64,000 nt of DNA from Mariniphaga sediminis. GTDB taxonomy: Bacteria > Bacteroidota > Bacteroidia > Bacteroidales > Prolixibacteraceae. The position numbers were made by a program, and so were the translations under genes. The stretch is from positions 1 to 64,000 of the forward strand of contig NZ_QWET01000016.1 in assembly GCF_003573545.1 (NCBI RefSeq), written 5' to 3'. Shown here in pieces: positions 55,094 through 64,000 of the stretch (position 1 is its first letter; each line of letters begins with the position of its first letter). The notes beneath the pieces were generated by a model that saw only the letters and a program-made list of their open reading frames with translations, was not told where the DNA came from and searched no databases.

Positions 55094-56260
55094 TTATTCC
55101 TTACTCAATGTTTTTGCGGCGTCAATCTGTGTAGCCAAAAGTGCAGGCACCCAACTCGCCAACATCCACAAAATGGGAAAGATAAATACGCTGTACCCGA
55201 GCAGTGACCATAGTGGTTTGATTGACATGGCCGTAAAACGAAAAATCTCCTTCCCAAAATATTCTGCAATAAAACTGCCCGCAAAAAAACCGGCAAGGCT
55301 GCCTAAAAGTCCAATAACAAATGCTTTAAAGAGAATCATAAAAAGGATGTAAGATTTGCTTTTACCCATGGCTTTCAAAATCCCGATTTCGTATTTCCGG
55401 CTGTTGACATTGGAATAAAAGAGCAGGCCGGAAATAAGCAGTGAAACAATTAGGACAAACGGAATGATAAATGAACCGTATTTATTCATCATCAGCCGCT
55501 GGTTTTCGCGGGCATTGGCAATGCTGCTCACCTCCGTTACTTCCAAATCAGAAAAAATATCCTGCAACTGCCCCCGTGCATTCTTAATCCTGCCATCGTG
55601 ACAAACACAACCAAGGGCTTCTATTTTATTAATTTGCCCTTTCATATCCAAAACCTGCTGCAGGTCGGTCAGGTTAAATGCCACTCCCTGGTCCAGCATC
55701 CCCTTTCCCTCTTCCAGTCTTTTGGCAACCTTAAACTCATATTGTTTGCCATCGGTTCCGGCAATAGTAAAATTTTCGCCTTCCGGAATATTTACCGATA
55801 AAAGCGCCCCTATATGAACAGTCCCTTTCTCCACATCGAATCCCATTGTTTCCTGTTTCGACAGGAATCGCTGCATGGCTTCGTCTTTGTATCCCATCAC
55901 GACAATCTGATGTTTGGAGCCATTCGGATCAACCCAGTTGGGATATTTTAGCTGAAGAATACCGGTAAGATGCCTCACCGCATCAAAAGTTTTTGATTCT
56001 GCCAGTGTATCGATATAATGTTCCGGAAATGTGGAGGTGTTGTTCACCGAGTAGAAATCAATCAGGTTTGTTCCTTTCGGAAAGATATACAGATTCAATC
56101 CCTGTTCCCGCATAATTTTCCGTGTCTCATTCTCGCTGGCTTTACTTAGTGTGTACACCGCCACCGACACCGTCCCGGCCGCAATCACGGTTACCAGGAT
56201 TATCAGCGAACTGACCTTCCGGTAAAAAAGCTCTTTGAAAACCAGTTTTAAAGGATTCAT
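55094..56260 (-). CDS. FtsX-type ABC permease with Cys pair
   Basis: A 388-residue MacB-like permease. One N-terminal helix (about 15-38), a large periplasmic domain (about 40-265) and three C-terminal helices. Segment ALGCVCHDGRIKNARGQ in the periplasmic domain carries a CxC pair not seen in the other FtsX-type permease of this window, which could bind metal. YEIGILKAMGKSKSYI is the coupling helix for the ATPase. Downstream of the small membrane protein by 1 nt, forming a unit with its ATPase. Confidence 0.88.
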   Translation of the reverse strand: MNPLKLVFKELFYRKVSSLIILVTVIAAGTVSVAVYTLSKASENETRKIMREQGLNLYIFPKGTNLIDFYSVNNTSTFPEHYIDTLAESKTFDAVRHLTGILQLKYPNWVDPNGSKHQIVVMGYKDEAMQRFLSKQETMGFDVEKGTVHIGALLSVNIPEGENFTIAGTDGKQYEFKVAKRLEEGKGMLDQGVAFNLTDLQQVLDMKGQINKIEALGCVCHDGRIKNARGQLQDIFSDLEVTEVSSIANARENQRLMMNKYGSFIIPFVLIVSLLISGLLFYSNVNSRKYEIGILKAMGKSKSYILFMILFKAFVIGLLGSLAGFFAGSFIAEYFGKEIFRFTAMSIKPLWSLLGYSVFIFPILWMLASWVPALLATQIDAAKTLSKE

Positions 56261-56261
56261 A

Positions 56262-56483
56262 TTAGTTTCTCTTTTTATTTTTTCTCAGAAAATAGATGGT
56301 TAAAAAAACAACCGTTAACAGGATTACCACCCCGGTAGAAATAAGCGAAACCTGTAATGTCCTGTCTTCCTTCATCTCAAACTTTTCGGGCTGATAGGTA
56401 TTCAGCCCATCCCGCTGGTCGGTAAGCCATTTGGGCAAAGGCCGCGCGCTCAATGAATCGTATGCAATGGTATCCTGCTTCAT
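56262..56483 (-). CDS. Small single-helix membrane protein
   Basis: A 73-residue protein with an acidic/polar N-terminal half (DQRDGLNTYQPEKF), a hydrophobic helix (about 44-66) and a basic KKNKKRN tail. It lies 1 nt upstream of the permease gene and overlaps the lipoprotein gene by one base. Topology suggests the tail is cytosolic. Function unknown; could be a small accessory subunit of the permease. Confidence 0.65.
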   Translation of the reverse strand: MKQDTIAYDSLSARPLPKWLTDQRDGLNTYQPEKFEMKEDRTLQVSLISTGVVILLTVVFLTIYFLRKNKKRN

Positions 56484-57271
56484 TACCGGTGCATTAATTC
56501 CGGGGTTGCGTCCAGTATGGCATTAACCCGTGCAGGTTGGGGATCATCCCAGTTGCCCTTGCACAAAATACTTTGTCCCGGCAATTGGTCTTTAATCAGG
56601 CAACTGCAGTCGGCTGTAAAAAAATCGATCATCAGGTTAATGTTTTCTGCTGAAATCCCTTTTGCCAATAATGGTTCAAGCGCCCTAAAACGCCCAAATA
56701 CTCCAAACAACATGGGCTCCTGAATTTCTTTTAAATCACTTTCCACATTCAATAACATCGATACGAAAAGACTTTCCTCCACACTGTTTCGATCCAGTTC
56801 AACAAGCGAAATTATTTTTCCAAAAGGAGATGCTTCAAGCGTTTGGTTTAGCGTACTCCATCCTTTCGCATCTTTTTCATTGTTGCCGCATTTCAGGTAA
56901 ACCATTACACACAGTTTCCCGGCCATCAATTCGTTTCTCGTTTTTTCACGCAAAGGCGAAGTGACGATATTTTTCATTTCCGCAGAACCCGCATATTCCG
57001 AAATGAGTTGATTGTTAAAATAAAGCGCATAGTATGGTTTTTCAATGTCTTCCCTTTTTATTGTTTTAAAAAACAGGTTTGCCGGGGTGAAATGATTTTC
57101 AAGCTCTTTATTTTGTTGAATTTCTGATTCGGTTAGTTCATTCTGATGGAAATAAACAAGCAGGTATTTTTCTGAATCGGAGTTCAGCAGCACCCATTCC
57201 GATACTTTTGTGGTACATGCCAAGCTCAGCAGCGCTCCAATAACCAATATTTTCAGATAGGTTCGTTTCAT
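56483..57271 (-). CDS. Lipoprotein with CSC motif, unknown function
   Basis: A 262-residue lipoprotein: lipobox SLAC ends at C19. The mature part has two similar halves that look like thioredoxin-like folds (LLVYFHQNE... and VMVYLKCGNN...), and ends with a CSCLIKDQLPGQSILC region near 225-240, which may bind a metal or form a disulfide. FGVFGRFRALEPLLAKGIS is another likely conserved segment. I recall similar lipoproteins near ABC modules in other phyla, but no function. It overlaps the propeller gene by 4 nt and is 1-nt overlapped with the next gene. Confidence 0.7.
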   Translation of the reverse strand: MKRTYLKILVIGALLSLACTTKVSEWVLLNSDSEKYLLVYFHQNELTESEIQQNKELENHFTPANLFFKTIKREDIEKPYYALYFNNQLISEYAGSAEMKNIVTSPLREKTRNELMAGKLCVMVYLKCGNNEKDAKGWSTLNQTLEASPFGKIISLVELDRNSVEESLFVSMLLNVESDLKEIQEPMLFGVFGRFRALEPLLAKGISAENINLMIDFFTADCSCLIKDQLPGQSILCKGNWDDPQPARVNAILDATPELMHR

Positions 57272-60200
57272 TTCCCGACCAGTTTTTCCTGCGTTAATTC
57301 AATCCCTGAAATCAGGGTATTTCCATTTACCGGAATCAAATCTATTTTTAATATTTTACCGGCTTTTATTCCTTCAAACACTTTTACCACCTCGGCATCA
57401 GGGGCACCTGCCTCTTTTACAATATCAAACTCATTCGCCACTTTTTCTCCCTGAACGACAATGTCAAATATCCGTTCTCCGGGATTTTTATTTTCGAGTT
57501 CAGCAAAATAGAGTTTTACCGTGTAAAATGTTTCAGGAATAAATTCCTCCTGGCTTAATGTTATTTCAACTGATTTTATGCCGCCGAGTGCGCTGGCGCT
57601 TACCCACGGAGTTTTTTCAGATGAAATACTGACCGGTTCTTTTCTGATTTGATGAAACCCAAGTGTATCCAGTTTCACCGGAATTCCGGAAGCTGCCCCG
57701 GCTACCACCGGAAATTCAATCCACAACACATCGTTATCCGCACTCCTGTCGCCCGGAGCATTCAGGTTCAGCCCAAGTTGTTGTATTTGTTTTCCGTTCC
57801 AGGAATAATTACTGTTTGTCCAGTAGGCCATCCAGGGCATATTTACCAATGCAAGCGAGGTCTGGTTCTGGTATGCACATTGGCAGGTACGGGTATAATC
57901 CGGAGAATTAAGTACCCCATCGGCAGCAATCAGGTTGGTGGAGCAACTGGCTTTCCATCCGCCCAAACTTCCTGTTCCTTCAAATGCATTGAGATTGATA
58001 AAACCTGCCGAAGCCGACCGGAAGGTAAGCAGGTGCTCGCTTGCAGCAACTATTCCGCAGCCATATTCCCGCTTGAAACTCCATTTTAAATCTTCTCCGG
58101 TAACCGGGTCTTTTTCAGTAAGCGAATCGCCGGTTAAAAGCTGAAACCCTTCGCCATTGGTATAAATTTTATCGTTATGAATAATGGGCGGATTGGCATA
58201 ACTCATTTCACGATCCCATATTTTGTTCTTGGTCTGAATGTCATAAGCAATCATGCGCGTACCCACTTCCCCGTTCAACATATCGCGGGAAGGGCGTGTC
58301 GCCTGAAGCAACAATTTATATTCACCGGAATATCCGAGCCAGGTTCCAAACACATCTTCTGTCTCTTCCCTGATGATCTCACCGGTTCGCGCATTCAGGT
58401 ATAACAACCTGGAGCCTTCGGGGAGTGGCTCGCCCCGTCTTTTCAGTTTCGTTTCCAAATATTGCGGAAGTTTATCGAGGCAAAACAGCATATCGTCGCC
58501 TGCAATCACCGAGTTATGAATAAACCCATGATTGGCATCCATACTCCATAACTTTTCACCTGTAAACCGGTTTAAAATTATCAGCTTGCTACTTGCGGTG
58601 AGGTTATAATCGGTAAAACGTTCCCTTTTAACTTCCACCTCGTCTTTCTCCATTTCAGGGAATTCTGCAAAATTACTCCCGAGAATCAGCAGGTCTTTGT
58701 AAACGCCAATATATCCGAGTTTTTGGGTATTCTCCCCGCCCGTGTTAAACACCCTGGCTGCTTTCCCAGTGTTGATGTCAATCAGCGTACACTCGCTTCC
58801 TTCAATAAGATAAACAAACTCCCTGGTCGCAATGTAATTGGTTCCCCTTGCATTGGAACCGGGCAAATGCACCTGGTTGTATTTAGGGTCGAGCGGGTTT
58901 TCCTCATCATAACTTTCATCATAATAAACAAGCCAGTTGTCTTCCAGTAATTTTTCAGTTTTGTACTTCCATATCACTCTTCCCGTATACACGTCGCGGG
59001 CGCTGATGCTATTCATTCCCTGGATTATCAGCCGCCCGTCGATTACCTGCTCTCCGGGCCCGTGGCCGTGGCGCGGAAGCACATCCATATTCGAGTTTCC
59101 GCCAAACCATAAAATACCAAGCGGGGCTTTCACCAACTGATCATCTGACTTTACGGTATTGGCAATATCGCCGTAGTTATGTGTCCAGGGTGAAGCTCCA
59201 TGCAGCGGGCCGGTTCGTATTACCTGACAAAAACCTTTTTTCTCTTCTAGCTTTGCCCCGGGAAGCTCAAGTTCTCTTATAGCTTTTAACAGAATGTCCT
59301 GCTGTTTACCATTTCCCTTTATCAGGATTTTACCGCCATAAGGCCGTGCAGAAGCGTAAACTTTCTCTAAAAAGTCTTTGCCGTTTTCTTTTAAATACGA
59401 CAGGTCATTTATGATGGTGAACGACGAAAAATACCTGGGCAGGGCAGGAAATTTATCGCCCCAATGCTGAAAGCTTAACCGCTCTGCTTTAATGCCTTCC
59501 CGATCAAAATACTCTCTGAGGGATTGTACTTTTTCCCGGCTTTTGTCGTAAACCACCATATTCAAACGGGTATCATTCACCAGATTTTTTAAAAGCTGAA
59601 TGTTATCGCCTCCCAGCACAATACCATATCCTTCTGTTATACCAGCTTCCTTCAATATTTTTGATTCCTGGTTTGATTTTACTTTCGTTTCGGTTTTCCT
59701 ATGAAGGGCTACCTTACTCACCGGATTTTGCCCAAACACCATCAATGTTCCGTCGCTAGTAACAGCTATTAACTTGCCGTTGGCGGCCACCAGTCGCTCC
59801 ACATTCTTTTCTGTTTTGAAATTCCAGATAATTTCCGTCTTATTTCCGGGCAAAAGTTTCACTGCTGAAACCCCTGAACTGTCGGCAGCAAAAAGGCAAT
59901 TCCCGGCTTTAATCAGATCGTTACAGGCTGAAATATTTTCGCACCACAAGGTATCCAGTTTATTATCGGGCATTAACTGCGCTGCCCATAATTTTTCGCC
60001 CGAAAAATAAATACGGTCGCCATCCACCACAGGATACTCCCCCACGTTAGAAATAAGTTTGTTTCCATCTTCCGAGCTATACATGTTGGTTGCCCTTTTC
60101 CGGAAATGATTAAAAAAAACTTTATCGTTGGCACAGGTAAAAGAACCGCCGGTTTTCTGGTTGGCAGCCAAATGATAATAAAGCTCCTCGCCGGTTTTTA

Positions 60201-60963
60201 AATCGAAAGCTGCAGGCACCGAGCGTCCGCCTGCCACCAGCAACTTGTCGCCGCTAATGGTAAAAGCTCCCTGAGGCGCCACATCAGCAAAAGCAGGTGA
60301 GCGGTGCGGCTGAAGAATGTAATTGCTGCCGGTACCCTCATTTTTCCAGATAATATTTCCGGTGACGGCATCAAGTGCATAAATAAACGTTCCCATCAAT
60401 GGAAAAATGCTGGCCGCCGTATATACAACATCGTCTTTCATTACTACCCCGCCTCTGGCAGGCCACATGGAAATAAGCCTTTTGTTTCCCAGTAATTTAT
60501 TTTCTGCAGGAGCTAGTAACCGCTTCCATAATAAAGCACCGTCTTCTGTATTCAGGCAATATATGTAACCATCGTCGCCGGTAAAATAAATTCGCCCTTT
60601 GTTTACTGCCAGGGGAAGCCGAACCGGACCATCGGCATAAAAATGCCAAAGTTCTTCTCCTGAATGTATATCTACCGCCACCACTTTATCCTGATCATTA
60701 AAGCCGATAAAAATTTTGTCCCCGGCCACTACCGGTTCGAAAAGCCGATCGTATTGCATCAGGTTTTGGTTGAGTGGATCATCCCAAACCGGATTTCTGG
60801 GCGAATACGTTACCTGCCATTGTAAATAAAGCTCATCGGCCAGTTGCTCCGGTGTGGAAGCTGAACGGTTAAAATCATTCCGCCACATCGGCCAATCGTG
60901 AGAAAATACAGGTTGTGAAAAAAGTTGGAGGAATACGAAAATTATTACAGAAACTCTTCTCAT
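57268..60963 (-). CDS. PQQ-type beta-propeller / methyltransferase-fold / malectin protein
   Basis: First gene of the operon, 1231 residues, with a signal peptide (about 1-21). Residues about 30-410 and 595-1080 are two PQQ-like eight-bladed propellers, with blade strands such as DIHSGEELWHFYADG, DAVTGNIIWKNEG and DVYTGRVIWKYKT. Between them (about 435-580) lies a Rossmann/methyltransferase-like domain (YGIVLGG, DKSREKVQSLREYF) without a clear intact SAM motif. Residues about 1105-1225 form a malectin-like carbohydrate-binding domain (FYTVKLYFAELENKN). Whether PQQ is bound is unknown. It is exported and likely the binding or enzymatic component of the machine. Confidence 0.85.
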   Translation of the reverse strand: MRRVSVIIFVFLQLFSQPVFSHDWPMWRNDFNRSASTPEQLADELYLQWQVTYSPRNPVWDDPLNQNLMQYDRLFEPVVAGDKIFIGFNDQDKVVAVDIHSGEELWHFYADGPVRLPLAVNKGRIYFTGDDGYIYCLNTEDGALLWKRLLAPAENKLLGNKRLISMWPARGGVVMKDDVVYTAASIFPLMGTFIYALDAVTGNIIWKNEGTGSNYILQPHRSPAFADVAPQGAFTISGDKLLVAGGRSVPAAFDLKTGEELYYHLAANQKTGGSFTCANDKVFFNHFRKRATNMYSSEDGNKLISNVGEYPVVDGDRIYFSGEKLWAAQLMPDNKLDTLWCENISACNDLIKAGNCLFAADSSGVSAVKLLPGNKTEIIWNFKTEKNVERLVAANGKLIAVTSDGTLMVFGQNPVSKVALHRKTETKVKSNQESKILKEAGITEGYGIVLGGDNIQLLKNLVNDTRLNMVVYDKSREKVQSLREYFDREGIKAERLSFQHWGDKFPALPRYFSSFTIINDLSYLKENGKDFLEKVYASARPYGGKILIKGNGKQQDILLKAIRELELPGAKLEEKKGFCQVIRTGPLHGASPWTHNYGDIANTVKSDDQLVKAPLGILWFGGNSNMDVLPRHGHGPGEQVIDGRLIIQGMNSISARDVYTGRVIWKYKTEKLLEDNWLVYYDESYDEENPLDPKYNQVHLPGSNARGTNYIATREFVYLIEGSECTLIDINTGKAARVFNTGGENTQKLGYIGVYKDLLILGSNFAEFPEMEKDEVEVKRERFTDYNLTASSKLIILNRFTGEKLWSMDANHGFIHNSVIAGDDMLFCLDKLPQYLETKLKRRGEPLPEGSRLLYLNARTGEIIREETEDVFGTWLGYSGEYKLLLQATRPSRDMLNGEVGTRMIAYDIQTKNKIWDREMSYANPPIIHNDKIYTNGEGFQLLTGDSLTEKDPVTGEDLKWSFKREYGCGIVAASEHLLTFRSASAGFINLNAFEGTGSLGGWKASCSTNLIAADGVLNSPDYTRTCQCAYQNQTSLALVNMPWMAYWTNSNYSWNGKQIQQLGLNLNAPGDRSADNDVLWIEFPVVAGAASGIPVKLDTLGFHQIRKEPVSISSEKTPWVSASALGGIKSVEITLSQEEFIPETFYTVKLYFAELENKNPGERIFDIVVQGEKVANEFDIVKEAGAPDAEVVKVFEGIKAGKILKIDLIPVNGNTLISGIELTQEKLVGK

Positions 60964-61012
60964 GCTTCCAGGCTGTTGATTAAGGTTTTTAAAATAGTCG
61001 TTTTTTCTACTA

Positions 61013-61020
61013 CAAATATA
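61013..61020 (-). promoter_or_regulatory. -7 promoter box (TATATTTG) of the propeller-ABC-TonB operon
   Basis: On the minus strand this fits TAnnTTTG, 50 nt upstream of the propeller ATG (60963). No clear -33 TTTG lies at the right spacing. Since all six downstream genes are tightly packed, this is the probable single promoter. Confidence 0.45.
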
Positions 61021-61284
61021 TTCGAATTACTGAAATGAAACTAACAGGACGACAACTCCGGTTAACCTCCTTAAAGGATGTACAAACATAGTAACTCTAA
61101 TTTTCATAAAAATAGAGGAGAAAGGAAAAGTTCCAAACCAATCCACCTGCATTTTCCAAAAAATTAATCTTAAAGAAAGAAATGACCATTTGTTCTATTC
61201 GTTTTTTTTTAATTCGAAAATTACAGCCTTTTAAAATGATGAATCATGCATATCAAAAGTTGAACACTAGCTGATTATCAGTAA

Positions 61285-61465
61285 TTCAACCCACTCCGGG
61301 GTTGTGTCTTTACCCCGCATTGCCTTCCCCGGGCTTCGCACGGGGCTATTTTTTATTTATGTCCTTCGGACATTTCTTTATCCCGAAAGGGATTAAATAA
61401 TAATAGCCACGGGTAAAACCCATGGGAATGAAGTGGGTATGAAAAGAACCCCGAAGTGGGTTCAA
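61285..61465. repeat. Intergenic hairpin-rich repeat element with inverted ends
   Basis: The ends 61285-61303 and 61447-61465 are inverted copies with two mismatches over 19 nt. Between them lie several short hairpins: CCCCG...CGGGG (61327-61345), ATGTCC-TTC-GGACAT-like (61358-61372), TCCCGAAAGGGA (61381-61392), and the pair CCACGGG/CCCATGG (61408-61425). The frame 61346-61552 is a by-product of it. This resembles the palindromic intergenic repeats found in many copies in Bacteroidota genomes; copy number could not be checked. Confidence 0.6.
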
Positions 61466-61559
61466 CTCTTGACTCGCATGAATCGGAAAGATACCCCACC
61501 AGACATTTACCCTATATTGCAGAGCGGAGTGTTCCTTCAGATTCCCCTTCAAAGCGCCA

Positions 61560-63212
61560 TTAATTGGTGTTTACCTTCACATCTTTAAACATAAACGGAT
61601 TATCACTAATTCTCAAAACCTTGCCACTGGCAGTGGTCACATTCCTGAGAATTACTTCCCGGGTCCTGACATAAGGAAACTTTTCCACGTAGGAATCGTC
61701 CGTAAAATCGGAATTAAAATTTGCAAAAATAGTTGGCCCCTTGTAGCCTTCCGGATGATTGGAATCGTCAATATGAAGGGAATCAATTGTGATCCGTTCC
61801 GGCATATAACAGGTGTACCCAAAATCATGCTGCCCGGAATAGGAGCCGCCAATCAGGCTCGCCCTGGCTGGACTGCCGCCCGAAGGCACAAAAACGCAGT
61901 TGCGAATAATAAACTCCCCCTGCCATGTGCTGCCGTAATCGGAGCGCAGGTTGATGAGAGTCCTTCCGTAAATAGTACTGTTCTCCACGGTAAAAGACCC
62001 GCTGCCGATAGCATTAATGCCCATATGTCCCAGGGTCGAATTCCGGATGGTTGCATTGGCAACCCCCATGTGGGCATCGAACCGTGACAGGGTGCATTTA
62101 TCGTAAACCAAATTCTTGCAGTAATTGGATCCCAGGATTCCCCAGTAAGTGCGATCATTGATGTCATTTGTCTGGGTGCAGTTCACAAATGACACATTCA
62201 GGGCACGGTTCACCGTGATATCGTAAGTGCCCATAGAAACCGGTTTTCCTGCAGAGCCAATGGTACGGTATGTTTTGTGTCCGGTCAGGATGGTGTTTTG
62301 TACCGTTACGTAAGAGCAATCGCGGATGTTAATAAAACCGCCATAAGGTGCTCCATGGTCCCCTTCGCCCACGACACGGTGTTCCAGTCCGTCCACAAGA
62401 ACATTTGAACGCCTGATTGCTATGTTTCGGTTATAATAGGTATACTTAGATTCAGCCTGGTTGGCAATGGTGGTGAAACGCCCCCCGGTAATGGTCAGTG
62501 TTGTTTCATCCATGGGGAGGGCTGTGATGTCCGTAATCTGATCAAAGTCCCAAATGATGGGAGCATTAGAATCTATGTTACCGTTTTTATCCACCACAAA
62601 AATATCTGTCTGCGGAGAGCCATTATTCTGGTTCAGCCCAAACCGGATGTATCGTCTGATATGGGAATTAGTCACTGTAACCAGGCAGTTTTTGGTTAAG
62701 GCAACATCTATTTTCTCCTGATTCTTTTTAAGGGAAGATACTCCCTCAAGTTTGAAAGGTTGTAATCCGGAACTGACCAAAAAAACAGAGGAATTTCGGT
62801 TTTCCACCTTAGTATCGTCAATGATAAAATTTGCCGTACCAAAATCAGTGTCGGTCTGGATAACCGCGGTACGGTCTTTTCCTCCAATATAGTAGGTTGC
62901 CCCTGCGTCAGCTTTTACAGCAAGACCTTGCTGATTGGCAAATGCATGAGCAGCAGCAATGGCATCTGCATCATCCGTTTTACCATTTCCTTTGGCACCA
63001 AAATCAAAATAAGAGACAAACCCATTCTTTTTAAATTCAGAGACATCCCTGGGAGATACGTTTACAAGCAACTTCCCGCTTTCGTTCGTATGCGCCTGGG
63101 TTTTACCCTTATTCGTTGTTATAACTACATTTTCATCCGGGCTATTAATCTGCCCGTGTACCAAACTGAATATACCCGAAAATAAGAAGAGAAGTAACAG
63201 TGAATTTTTCAT
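61560..63212 (-). CDS. Secreted right-handed beta-helix (pectate-lyase-like) protein
   Basis: A 550-residue secreted protein with signal peptide (about 1-20, ends VHGQ). The N-terminal DFGAKGNGKTDDADAIAAAH is the signature of pectate-lyase-3/polygalacturonase-like beta-helices, followed by repeats of short strands with Asn/Thr/Gly turns (INIRDCSYVTVQNTILTGH, YCKNLVYDKCTLSR, NATIRNSTLGHMG). It may bind or cleave a uronate-containing glycan; catalytic residues could not be picked. It is a monocistronic gene upstream of the repeat element. Its possible link to the GH88 gene is by function only. Confidence 0.8.
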   Translation of the reverse strand: MKNSLLLLFLFSGIFSLVHGQINSPDENVVITTNKGKTQAHTNESGKLLVNVSPRDVSEFKKNGFVSYFDFGAKGNGKTDDADAIAAAHAFANQQGLAVKADAGATYYIGGKDRTAVIQTDTDFGTANFIIDDTKVENRNSSVFLVSSGLQPFKLEGVSSLKKNQEKIDVALTKNCLVTVTNSHIRRYIRFGLNQNNGSPQTDIFVVDKNGNIDSNAPIIWDFDQITDITALPMDETTLTITGGRFTTIANQAESKYTYYNRNIAIRRSNVLVDGLEHRVVGEGDHGAPYGGFINIRDCSYVTVQNTILTGHKTYRTIGSAGKPVSMGTYDITVNRALNVSFVNCTQTNDINDRTYWGILGSNYCKNLVYDKCTLSRFDAHMGVANATIRNSTLGHMGINAIGSGSFTVENSTIYGRTLINLRSDYGSTWQGEFIIRNCVFVPSGGSPARASLIGGSYSGQHDFGYTCYMPERITIDSLHIDDSNHPEGYKGPTIFANFNSDFTDDSYVEKFPYVRTREVILRNVTTASGKVLRISDNPFMFKDVKVNTN

Positions 63213-63886
63213 GATGAAACTATTTTGTGTGGATCAATTTTCAAAATATTCATTCAAAAACTGTTTAAAAATCGTAAAAATATAATATTATATAAAATGG
63301 GGTTAAGTTTTATTGCACTAATCATGATATTGGAAATCAATTCATTTAACCCCACCCCTAAAGGGAGTAAATTCCTGCCAGACGTCAGGCTGGGATTTTC
63401 AGTACACCCTTCAGGGATTGGGGTAAAAACTGAAAATCAAAGCAATATAGTACTGTGGAATAAAATTTAAACAGTTTCTAAAATTTCAGAGGTAATTTTA
63501 CTCATAAAGTTTATCATTAGCTAATAATTTTGTGCAGAATACGCACACAAATGATTACTCCAGACATTTTTATCAAAAAAAATGGGCATTGATCTGTTTT
63601 TATTTTTGAGTTTTCTCCTTGCTGTTATCATTCTTAAAAAAGACAAAAACTGCCGGAATCATAACCTTTATTGTTCTGACTGCCTGGACAAAAGCAAGAC
63701 CGCAAAAAACGCGGCCTGCAAAATCCAAATTATTAATTCAGACAATAAGGTATGAAAAAGAGTTTAAATACCCCGGATACCACCGCAGCCAAATAAAATA
63801 TTAATTGTTTACTACAACATTTCGTAATCAAACCTTGTTAATAGAAAGTCGTTTTTGATATGCTAATACCGACTTAAAATGAAACA
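63213..63886. other. 674-nt intergenic region
   Basis: No supported gene. Plus-strand frames 63225-63470 and 63619-63804 have unusual composition and no recognisable motif, and one begins with a duplicated-looking A/T-rich tract. I see nothing else. Confidence 0.5.
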
Positions 63887-64000
63887 ATGATAAAATATTT
63901 GTTCCAGAGCTTTTCTCCCAGGCGATTATCAATACTGAACCGATACTACAAAATCACGCAATTTTATTCCTTCCTGAAAAATACAGCCTATAAAGGAGGC
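63887..64000 (+). CDS. Partial gene, N-terminus only
   Basis: An open frame from ATG 63887 to the edge (38 codons) with a basic, aromatic N-terminus (FSPRRLSILNRYYKITQFYSF). It could begin a membrane or acyltransferase-type protein, but too little is visible to name it. Open at the right edge. Confidence 0.45.
   Translation, partial: MIKYLFQSFSPRRLSILNRYYKITQFYSFLKNTAYKGG

Noticed and set aside
61346-61552. Minus-strand ORF of 68 codons
   Set aside because: Translation of the hairpin repeat element; such frames are often misannotated as hypothetical proteins.
63225-63804. Plus-strand ORFs near the right end
   Set aside because: No motif, odd composition, no promoter box; treated as non-coding.

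Overview
The window looks like a chromosomal segment of a marine- or sediment-type Bacteroidota, most likely a Marinilabiliales/Prolixibacteraceae-like bacterium. The support is a SusC/SusD pair, many lipoproteins with Bacteroidota-style lipoboxes, families largely confined to the phylum (DUF4831- and DUF6913-like proteins, a GH3-like adenylase), and recurrent TAnnTTTG -7 promoter boxes with no clear Shine-Dalgarno sequences. Genus placement is inference. I see no rRNA, tRNA, CRISPR array, transposase or phage gene.

Layout. 0.2-13.6 kb: carbohydrate-use region with an M14 peptidase, a GH88 unsaturated glucuronyl hydrolase, a SusD/SusC pair, a long (1 kb) regulatory gap, a PfkB sugar kinase, a GH43/GH32-like lipoprotein, a DeoR-type regulator and a D-threonine aldolase/D-serine dehydratase-like PLP enzyme. 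13.8-20.0 kb: a compact five-gene minus-strand operon made of a 2x[4Fe-4S] HdrA/ferredoxin-like protein, a radical SAM enzyme, a DUF116-polyprenyl synthetase fusion, a small terpenoid-toroid protein and a squalene-hopene-cyclase-like enzyme with a DGDDT motif. It has its own recognisable promoter and is the best candidate for an undescribed pathway, here proposed to make a cyclised, radical-modified polyprenoid. 20.1-32.5 kb: peptide use (PepD plus MFS), DUF4831, Nudix, LolC/E-like permease, flippase-like protein, then divergently KsgA, MgtE and a RimB-like/RimK/AstE-like trio. 32.7-41.4 kb: DapA, DUF6913, LigA, an exported Pcm, a large EndoQ-UvrD helicase fusion, and CoaX. 41.4-42.0 kb: HicA/HicB toxin-antitoxin. 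42.1-49.6 kb: OmpA-like lipoprotein, Dxs, orphan histidine kinase, GH3-like adenylase, deoxynucleoside kinase, adenosine kinase. 49.7-51.8 kb: two small unknown genes and an MDR oxidoreductase.

52.2-61.0 kb: a tight six-gene minus-strand operon running from a 1231-residue PQQ-propeller/methyltransferase-fold/malectin protein through a CSC-motif lipoprotein, a one-helix membrane protein, an FtsX-type permease and its ATPase to a TonB-dependent receptor. It looks like an envelope-spanning machine of unknown substrate. 61.3-61.5 kb: an intergenic repeat rich in hairpins with terminal inverted repeats. 61.6-63.2 kb: a secreted beta-helix (pectate-lyase-like) protein. A truncated gene starts at 63887 and runs off the window.

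How parts may connect: Dxs feeds the MEP isoprenoid pathway, which would supply the polyprenyl synthetase of the terpenoid operon; the GH88, SusCD and PfkB genes fit uptake and breakdown of uronate-containing glycans. These links are inference from content. All family names come from reading motifs; no database search was run.
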